Source: JBOGXF01 sp050694275 (GTDB lineage: Bacteria > Actinomycetota > CADDZG01 > WHSQ01). Taken from it: DNA of 19,132 bases. A model generated the notes under the pieces. The model worked only from the letters and a program-made list of their open reading frames with translations. It was not told where the DNA came from and made no database searches. The stretch is from NCBI GenBank assembly GCA_050694275.1, contig JBOGXF010000090.1, positions 1-19,132 on the forward strand, read 5' to 3'. Positions 8,708 to 13,898 of this stretch are shown one piece after another (positions within the stretch are counted from its first letter, which is position 1; each line of letters starts with the position of its first letter). Position numbers and translations under genes: made by a program.

Positions 8708-9886
8708 TTATCTCATGCGAAGGGTCGGCGCAACTCCGGGAAAAACCACTCGGTCTGTCAAGGCATCAGGGCGGCCGTGCCGGCTTGCGCCGGAGCTTGC
8801 CCGCGCGCGGTCGCGCTCGGTCTTGGCCTGGTGGCACGGCCAGCAGCGGGGGTCGATGTTCCCGTTGGACGTAGGCCCCCGGGCGGCGCGCGGCTCGACG
8901 TGATCGAACTCGGTGCGGAAACGGTTGCCGCAATCCACGCAGACGACCCCGTCGAAGCCGGGCGGGTCGCCGAGCTCGAGGGCCGTGGCGACCTCGATCG
9001 GGATGTGCTTGGACCACCGAGCGAAGTTACGGAGATCCTTGCCGTCGTAGAACACGCCGTTCAAGAAGGCATCCTCGGCGATCTCTTTGGCGACCTGGGG
9101 CGACACCGGCCCGACCCCGGGGATCTTGCACACTTCGCCCTTTCTGACGTCGCGCCAGCCTCGCTTGGCGACCTCGTGGCTCACCAGCACGACGAGCTCG
9201 GGGCGCTTGGCCCGGCCCTTGCCCGAGCCACACAGCAGCGCGGCGTAGGCGTCGGCGAGGTGGCGCTCGAAGGGCTCTACAGAGTCGGTCTTCTTGGCGG
9301 CGCGCGCGAGGCGAGCGGCCTCGGCCTCGGCCCGGGCGACGATCGGGGTCCCGACGTGGGGCTCTAAGGCGAGATGGATGTTGACCATGCCGAGCTCGTC
9401 GCAGTGGCTGCGGGCGTAGCGGGCGGCATGCTGGCGCGCTCCCAGCCCGTTGAGCTGCTCGGCCTCGAGCTTGGCCTTGCGGGATTTGTCCCTCAGCACG
9501 TGGAAGGGCTCTTTCTTGGCCACGGTCACGAGGTCCTTGGCGGCGCCCGGAGCCGACTCCTCGGCCCTCGCGATCTCGGCGGCCTGATCCAAAGAGATGT
9601 CGCCTTGCTGCAGGGCCGAGTTGAGCTCGGCCGAGCCGCCCAGGACCCTGCCGGTATTGACCGTCTCCCTCGCCTTGCCGACCGAGGTCCCGGTGGCTCG
9701 GGCGAGCTCGGTAGCGTTGTCGAGCTTGCGGGCGAGCGCGGCGACCCCGAAGGCGGCGAGCCTCTGCGCCCTCGCATAGGCGGCAAGCATCCTGCGGGCC
9801 GTGTCCGCGGTCAGCAGTTCGGGCTCGAGATTCGCGTTGGCCTTCTCGAGGCACCTGACTGCCTCGTCGACCGGGTTGACTTCCAT
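8708..9886 (-). CDS. DUF222/HNH endonuclease (13E12-repeat type)
   Basis: A 392-residue protein with an N-terminal helical region (about 1-250) like the DUF222/13E12-repeat family of actinobacteria and a C-terminal HNH nuclease domain. HNH elements visible: CVDC (Cys316, Cys319), FDHVEPRA (Asp328-His329), Asn343, and CWPCH (Cys348, Cys351, His352) followed by a basic KTERDRAR stretch. The zinc ligands and catalytic His are intact, so it should bind metal and cut DNA. The family is typically present in many copies per actinobacterial genome and its role is unsettled. ATG 9886 is the first in-frame start; no good ribosome site is visible. It is the first gene of a leftward group with the membrane protein and PKD-like protein, though the 41-nt gap leaves co-transcription unproven. 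Confidence 0.87.
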   Translation of the reverse strand: MEVNPVDEAVRCLEKANANLEPELLTADTARRMLAAYARAQRLAAFGVAALARKLDNATELARATGTSVGKARETVNTGRVLGGSAELNSALQQGDISLDQAAEIARAEESAPGAAKDLVTVAKKEPFHVLRDKSRKAKLEAEQLNGLGARQHAARYARSHCDELGMVNIHLALEPHVGTPIVARAEAEAARLARAAKKTDSVEPFERHLADAYAALLCGSGKGRAKRPELVVLVSHEVAKRGWRDVRKGEVCKIPGVGPVSPQVAKEIAEDAFLNGVFYDGKDLRNFARWSKHIPIEVATALELGDPPGFDGVVCVDCGNRFRTEFDHVEPRAARGPTSNGNIDPRCWPCHQAKTERDRARASSGASRHGRPDALTDRVVFPGVAPTLRMR

Positions 9887-10011
9887 GCATGTACTTCAGC
9901 ACACGGCTACGACAAGAAAAGGGCCGAATCGCCTCAATCCACCGAAATTCTTGAAGGAAAATATTGGAATTTGTCCTGTGCCGCGGAGAGCGCGGGGGCA
10001 GGGGCCTACGG
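9887..10011 (-). promoter_or_regulatory. AT-rich gap upstream of the DUF222/HNH gene
   Basis: This 125-base gap includes a clearly AT-richer segment (about 47% G+C over 9901-9960 by hand count), unlike the surrounding coding DNA. On the minus strand TTGAGG (9937-9932) is a possible -35 box, but no convincing -10 follows at 16-18 nt. A promoter for the HNH gene is expected here; its exact position is not determined. I see no strong terminator for the upstream ADP-ribosylglycohydrolase gene, which also ends at this gap. Confidence 0.3.
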
Positions 10012-10956
10012 CTAACTCTTCCGTTCGGCCACGGCCGCGAACAGCCCATCCGCCACGCGCGCCATCGACGGCGCCCCCTCGACCCGGCCCCGCCAAAGCC
10101 TCGGGATCGCGTCTTCCCCGAGCAAAGCGCCCGACAGCGCCCCCGTCATTGACCCGATCGTGTCGGTGTCGCCCCCGAGCGAGATCGCGAACCCAACCGC
10201 GTCGGCAAAAGACTCGGGCCGGGCGAGGAACGCCGCCAGCGCCGCAGGAACAGCCTCGACTGCCTCGATGCCGTTTCCGATCGTGCGAGCGACAACGTCC
10301 GGGCTCGGGTGGTCGACCACGGCCCCCACGCGCGCGATCGCGTCGGTCATCTCCGGAACTCCGACCTGCTCGAGGAGCGAGTCGATGAATCGCCGGGCAT
10401 CAATGTCGGCATCCGAGCGGAGGGCCAGCGCGACCGCGCACGCCTGGGCCGCGGCCCCCTCCATGCCGAGCTCGTGTGCATGGGTGATGGACGCGGTCCT
10501 GCGAGCCACGTCGGTAACCTCATCGAAGTCGCGGAAGAAGAACAGACCGACCGGAGCGACGCGCATCGCCGCGCCGTTGCCGAACGACCCCCGTCCGCCG
10601 AACAACGACCGACCGGCCTCGTCCCATGCGGCCCCCTGTTTGAGCCGATCGAAAACCTGAGGCGGCCCCGGCCCGTAGCCGCGCCAGGGTTCGGCGTCGA
10701 AGTCGCGCACGAACGTCTCCGCCATGTGCGCGCCGTCGAAGCCGAGATTGGCGAGCAACGACTCGGCGACCCCGAAGGTCATGTGCGTGTCGTCGGTGAA
10801 GCGGAGCCGCTCGTCACCCTCTGCGACCCGCCGCCATCCTTCGGGCGTGACCGCGAGCCCTCCCTCGAACGGGGCACCAAGCGCGTCGCCGACGGCGACT
10901 CCCATGAGACAGCCGCGGAACCTCGGCCGGAGCACCTCGGGTGTGGTCGCCTTCAT
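10012..10956 (-). CDS. ADP-ribosylglycohydrolase (DraG/ARH3-like)
   Basis: ADP-ribosylglycohydrolase family protein, 314 residues, the usual single-domain size. It would hydrolyse ADP-ribose from proteins, O-acetyl-ADP-ribose or nucleic acids using two divalent metals. Visible: the opening RGCLMGVAVGDALGAPFEG (14-32), metal motif FTDDTHMT (Asp55, Asp56, Thr57), GSFGNGAAMRVAPVG (123-137), and the second metal motif SLGGDTDTIGSMTGAL (Asp263, Asp265). The FTDDT form recalls ARH3. No DraT or other ADP-ribosyltransferase is nearby, so a role as general de-ADP-ribosylase fits better than nitrogenase control. The ATG at 10956 diverges from the KDPG aldolase across 77 bases, and no TAnnnT box is visible at leaderless spacing. 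The exact substrate cannot be told from sequence. Confidence 0.9.
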   Translation of the reverse strand: MKATTPEVLRPRFRGCLMGVAVGDALGAPFEGGLAVTPEGWRRVAEGDERLRFTDDTHMTFGVAESLLANLGFDGAHMAETFVRDFDAEPWRGYGPGPPQVFDRLKQGAAWDEAGRSLFGGRGSFGNGAAMRVAPVGLFFFRDFDEVTDVARRTASITHAHELGMEGAAAQACAVALALRSDADIDARRFIDSLLEQVGVPEMTDAIARVGAVVDHPSPDVVARTIGNGIEAVEAVPAALAAFLARPESFADAVGFAISLGGDTDTIGSMTGALSGALLGEDAIPRLWRGRVEGAPSMARVADGLFAAVAERKS

Positions 10957-11021
10957 CCTCGATGCCCGCCGAGCGAGAGGATCCGTGGCGCTGATCGCAT
11001 CGACTGCGACGATGCCTCGGG

Positions 11022-11027
11022 TAACCT
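11022..11027 (+). promoter_or_regulatory. -10 box TAACCT for leaderless KDPG aldolase mRNA
   Basis: TAACCT ends 6 nt before ATG 11034, placing the expected transcription start at the A of the start codon. There is no Shine-Dalgarno sequence between box and ATG, consistent with a leaderless transcript. No good -35 box is visible. Confidence 0.5.
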
Positions 11028-11033
11028 GCCTTC

Positions 11034-11699
11034 ATGACCTCGAAGCTGTTCAACGAGCGCGTCCAGCGTCTCCGAGACGCGACCGTCATCGCGATCTTCC
11101 GCACGCAACAGGCCGAACATGCGGTCGAAGGTATCGCGGCCGCGGTGCGCGGCGGCTTCGAGGCGGTCGAGATCACGATGAACACCCCCGACGCGACCGA
11201 TGCCCTCGCCGAGGTCGCCGGCAGGGTCGACGCGATCGTCGGCGCGGGCACGGTGCTGGGTGCCGACCAGGTCAAGGAGGCTTACGACTCCGGCGCCGAG
11301 TTCGTCGTCACCCCAGTGGTAGTACCCGAGGTCATCGAGGCCGCCCACGGTCTGTCGCTGCCGGTGGCCATGGGGGCATCGACCCCGACCGAGATCGTCG
11401 CAGCGAGAAAGGCCGGCGCCGATTGGGTCAAGGTCTTCCCCGCCGAGAGCCTCGGGGGGCCGAACTACATCGAGCACGTCCTCGGCCCCCTCGACGACAT
11501 CCCGATCCTCGTCACCGGCGGGATCACCGCCGAGAACTACCTCGGGTACCTCGACGCGGGAGTCGAGCTCGTCGGGCTCGGGAGCCCGGTGTTCGATCCC
11601 GACATCGCGGCCGAGGGCGACTTCGCCGAATTCGAACGGCGCGCCATCGAGGTCCACCGCCGCCTCGACATCTACTTCACCGAGGGCGAAAAGGAGTAG
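11034..11699 (+). CDS. eda: KDPG/KHG aldolase
   Basis: Class I 2-keto-3-deoxy-6-phosphogluconate (and 4-hydroxy-2-oxoglutarate) aldolase, 221 residues, the normal length. It cleaves KDPG to pyruvate and glyceraldehyde 3-phosphate in the Entner-Doudoroff and uronate pathways. Visible: VEITMNT with Glu46, VGAGTVL (69-75), the Schiff-base lysine Lys133 in WVKVFPAESLGG, and phosphate-binding LVTGGITAENY (159-169). Lys133 and the Glu fall at the same numbers as in the E. coli enzyme as I recall them. The start is ATG 11034, supported by the TAACCT box 6 nt upstream. No 6-phosphogluconate dehydratase (edd) or sugar kinase is adjacent, so it could serve a different 2-keto-3-deoxy sugar acid. It ends 2 bp from the convergent acyltransferase. 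Confidence 0.94.
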   Translation: MTSKLFNERVQRLRDATVIAIFRTQQAEHAVEGIAAAVRGGFEAVEITMNTPDATDALAEVAGRVDAIVGAGTVLGADQVKEAYDSGAEFVVTPVVVPEVIEAAHGLSLPVAMGASTPTEIVAARKAGADWVKVFPAESLGGPNYIEHVLGPLDDIPILVTGGITAENYLGYLDAGVELVGLGSPVFDPDIAAEGDFAEFERRAIEVHRRLDIYFTEGEKE

Positions 11700-11701
11700 C
11701 G

Positions 11702-13081
11702 CTAGCCGACGAGGGCGCGGAGCTCGGCGAGCGACTTCTCGATGCCCTCGGCGAGCACCGCTAGGTCCGGCGTCGTGTCGTAATCGCCGAGCAGCCCGAA
11801 CCCGATCGTCCCGTTGTACGAGAGGAGCGCGACGCCGAGGGTCGTGTTGTCCGATAACGGGAGGACAGGATAGACCTCCTGCAGCTCGTGGCCGAGCGAA
11901 TAGAGCGGTATCTGGGGGCCGGGGACGTTCGTGATGACCAGGTTGAAGGCGCGCTGACGCGCCACGAGGCGGGCCGCCTGGGCCATGATCGTCGGCGGGG
12001 CGTATTCGCCGAGCGTGGTCAGGAGCTGCGCGCCGACCGCCTGCCCCGACGACTTCAGGCCCTTCATCCGCTCCCTCACGGTGTTCAGTCGTCTGACCGG
12101 ATCCTTCTCCCACACCGGAAGCGTCGCCCACAGGGACGCGACCCGGTTGCCGAGCGCGCCGCGCTCGTGGTCGGCCCGAACCGACACCGGCACCATCGCT
12201 CGAAGCTCGAGGTCCTCGACCTCCTCGCCGCGCGCCCGGAGCATCCGCCGCAGCCCCCCCGAGACGGCCGCCAACACGACGTCGTTCACGGTTCCGCCGA
12301 AGTGGTTCTTGATCGCCTTCACTTCCCCGAGGTCGGCGAGCACGGTTTCGAACCGGCGATGAGGCCCGATGGACTGATTGAGCGACGACGGCGGCGCGGC
12401 GAAGCCGCCCCCGACGAACGCGCCCACCGCCTTGGCCCCCTCGAGCAGCCGCCCGGGGAGCTTGACCGGATCGATCACCGCGCTCTGAAGCGTCCGGATC
12501 GCCTCGGCGGGGGAGGTCAGACGCTCCCGCAGCGCGTCGACGAGAAGCTGGTCCGGGGTCGGTTCCGGCGCGGGACGCCACGCCTCGACCTCGATCTCGG
12601 CCGGCTCGCGGTCCACATCGAACAACACCGACGCGATGTCGACGCCCGAGATGCCGTCGACGAGGCAGTGGTGGGTCTTCGAGATCATCGCGAAGCGGCC
12701 CTCGCCGAGGCCCTCCGCGAACCAGATCTCCCACAATGGCTTGGTGCGGTCGAGGCGCTGCGACATGATCCGAGCCGCCAGTCGATTGAGCCGGACGCGG
12801 TCACCGGGGGCCGGGAGGGCGGTGTGCCGCACGTGGTACTCGAGGTTGAAGTGCGTGTCGTCGATCCACACCGGTCGGCCCACTCCGAAAGGCACCGTCG
12901 AGAGCTTCTGACGGTAGCGGGGGACCAACTGGAGCCGACCCCGGACCATGTCGAGCGCGTCCTCGTAGTCTGGCGGCGGCCCCTCGAAGATGGCAACGCC
13001 GCCGACGTGCATGTGGGTGTTGCCGCCTTCGAGATGCAAGAACATCTCGTCGAGGACGCTGAGGCGCTCGTAGCCGGACAT
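11702..13081 (-). CDS. Wax ester synthase/diacylglycerol acyltransferase (WS/DGAT)
   Basis: WS/DGAT-family O-acyltransferase, 459 residues, the full family length. It joins acyl-CoA to fatty alcohols or diacylglycerol to make wax esters or triacylglycerol storage lipid at the inner membrane. Visible: the N-terminal LSVLDEMFLHLE, KPLWEIWFAEG (114-124), the catalytic HHCLVDG (137-143, the HHxxxDG motif of condensing acyltransferases), NDVVLAAVSGGLR, VITNVPGPQIPLYSLG, and VLPLSDNTTLGVALLSYNG near the C-terminus. The start is ATG 13081, preceded on the minus strand by TAGCAT 8 nt away. It diverges from the isoaspartate methyltransferase and meets the KDPG aldolase tail to tail. The family is expanded in actinobacteria, which supports the organism guess. 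Confidence 0.95.
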   Translation of the reverse strand: MSGYERLSVLDEMFLHLEGGNTHMHVGGVAIFEGPPPDYEDALDMVRGRLQLVPRYRQKLSTVPFGVGRPVWIDDTHFNLEYHVRHTALPAPGDRVRLNRLAARIMSQRLDRTKPLWEIWFAEGLGEGRFAMISKTHHCLVDGISGVDIASVLFDVDREPAEIEVEAWRPAPEPTPDQLLVDALRERLTSPAEAIRTLQSAVIDPVKLPGRLLEGAKAVGAFVGGGFAAPPSSLNQSIGPHRRFETVLADLGEVKAIKNHFGGTVNDVVLAAVSGGLRRMLRARGEEVEDLELRAMVPVSVRADHERGALGNRVASLWATLPVWEKDPVRRLNTVRERMKGLKSSGQAVGAQLLTTLGEYAPPTIMAQAARLVARQRAFNLVITNVPGPQIPLYSLGHELQEVYPVLPLSDNTTLGVALLSYNGTIGFGLLGDYDTTPDLAVLAEGIEKSLAELRALVG

Positions 13082-13089
13082 GTCGAGTC

Positions 13090-13112
13090 ATGCTACCGCC
13101 AGCCGGTACTGT
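13090..13112. promoter_or_regulatory. Divergent promoter pair for WS/DGAT and isoaspartate methyltransferase
   Basis: Two -10-like boxes face away from each other: TAGCAT on the minus strand (13095-13090), 8 nt before the acyltransferase ATG, and TACTGT on the plus strand (13107-13112), 6 nt before the methyltransferase ATG at 13119. They are only 11 nt apart, so the -35 region of each promoter overlaps the other's core or transcribed start. Both suggest leaderless or nearly leaderless mRNAs. Confidence 0.5.
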
Positions 13113-13118
13113 CACCTG

Positions 13119-13751
13119 ATGGCGGGGACGACCAGTGAAGACCTCGCCCGGTTGGTCGAGGGGGAAGGGCTCGACGACGACCGTCTCGTTGCCGCCTTCC
13201 GGCGCGTCCGGCGCGCCGATTTCGTTCCCACGGTGGCGCGCGAGCTCGCGTACGAGGACCGGCCGATCCCGATCCCCGAGCACCAGACGACGTCGCAACC
13301 GACCCTCATCGCGCGCATGATCCACGCCGCGGCGGTGGGGAGCGACGATCGGGTGCTCGAGGTCGGCACCGGCTACGGCTTTCAGACCGCCCTCTTGGCC
13401 GAGCTCGCACGATCGGTCGTCTCGATCGAGCGCTATCCCGACCTGCTCGATACCGCGCGCGCGAACCTCAGTCATGCGGGCATCGAGGGGGTCGAGCTCG
13501 TCCTCGGCGACGGATGGGCCGGCCACTCCGCACGTTCCCCCTACGACGCGATCGTCGTGTCGGCCGGCGCTCCCCGGATACCGCCCGCCCTCGCCGAGCA
13601 GCTCGCGGAGGGCGGCCGGCTCGTGATTCCGATCTCCGGCCGTTTCGGCGACGATGTGTGGCTTTGCCTAAAGCGAGCGGGTGGGGTCGAGCGAGTTCGG
13701 CTCGTCACGCCGGCTCGGTTCGTGCCGCTGGTCGAGGGGCCGCCGCGGTGA
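13119..13751 (+). CDS. pcm: Protein-L-isoaspartate O-methyltransferase
   Basis: SAM-dependent methyltransferase of 210 residues that repairs isoaspartyl damage in proteins. Visible: RRADFVP (31-37), the substrate-loop motif HQTTSQPTLIARM (55-67; family form often TISQPYIVA), SAM motif I VLEVGTGYGFQTALLAEL (79-96), acidic residue of motif II in SIERYP (102-107), GDGWAG, and YDAIVVSAGAPRIPPALAEQL (142-162). An ATG 39 nt upstream is in frame, but ATG 13119 is preferred because TACTGT lies 6 nt before it and the protein then begins as relatives do, directly before the first helix. It ends just before the 15-bp inverted repeat. In some actinobacteria related proteins serve in peptide maturation, but no such cluster is present here. 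Confidence 0.94.
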   Translation: MAGTTSEDLARLVEGEGLDDDRLVAAFRRVRRADFVPTVARELAYEDRPIPIPEHQTTSQPTLIARMIHAAAVGSDDRVLEVGTGYGFQTALLAELARSVVSIERYPDLLDTARANLSHAGIEGVELVLGDGWAGHSARSPYDAIVVSAGAPRIPPALAEQLAEGGRLVIPISGRFGDDVWLCLKRAGGVERVRLVTPARFVPLVEGPPR

Positions 13752-13756
13752 CAAGT

Positions 13757-13811
13757 GTCCCTCTGCGCAACCGGCGTGCCGCTTCACGGCTCATATGTTG
13801 CGCAGAGGGAC
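13757..13811. terminator. Perfect 15-bp inverted repeat after the pcm gene
   Basis: GTCCCTCTGCGCAAC (13757-13771) pairs exactly with its reverse complement at 13797-13811 across a 25-nt loop that itself contains GCCG/CGGC arms. It begins 5 nt after the pcm stop and ends about 33 nt before a GATAAT box for the next gene, so it most likely ends pcm transcription and insulates the coiled-coil gene. No T tract follows. Its layout resembles the element at 7182-7228, but the arm sequence differs. Confidence 0.55.
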
Positions 13812-13844
13812 GGAGGCAGCGGAGCGAGCAGGGGGAGATTCTGG

Positions 13845-13898
13845 GATAATCCGGGACCAGGGCGCGAAAAACCAACGAGGGCGGGAGGTGGGACCGTG
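13845..13898 (+). promoter_or_regulatory. -10 box and Shine-Dalgarno deciding the coiled-coil gene start
   Basis: GATAAT at 13845-13850 is a good -10 box, and GGAGGTGG around 13884-13891 is a strong ribosome site ending a few bases before GTG 13896. Together they argue for translation from GTG 13896 on a leader of roughly 40 nt. The longer open frame from 13755 would read through the 15-bp inverted repeat. No convincing -35 box was found. Confidence 0.6.

Noticed and set aside
10953..12734. 593-codon minus-strand frame spanning eda and much of the WS/DGAT gene
   Set aside because: It is low-complexity Arg/Gly/Asp sequence crossing two well-supported genes in wrong frames.
13755..13895. Longer N-terminus for the coiled-coil protein from GTG 13755
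   Set aside because: It would translate the 15-bp inverted repeat and the GATAAT promoter box; a strong ribosome site points to GTG 13896.
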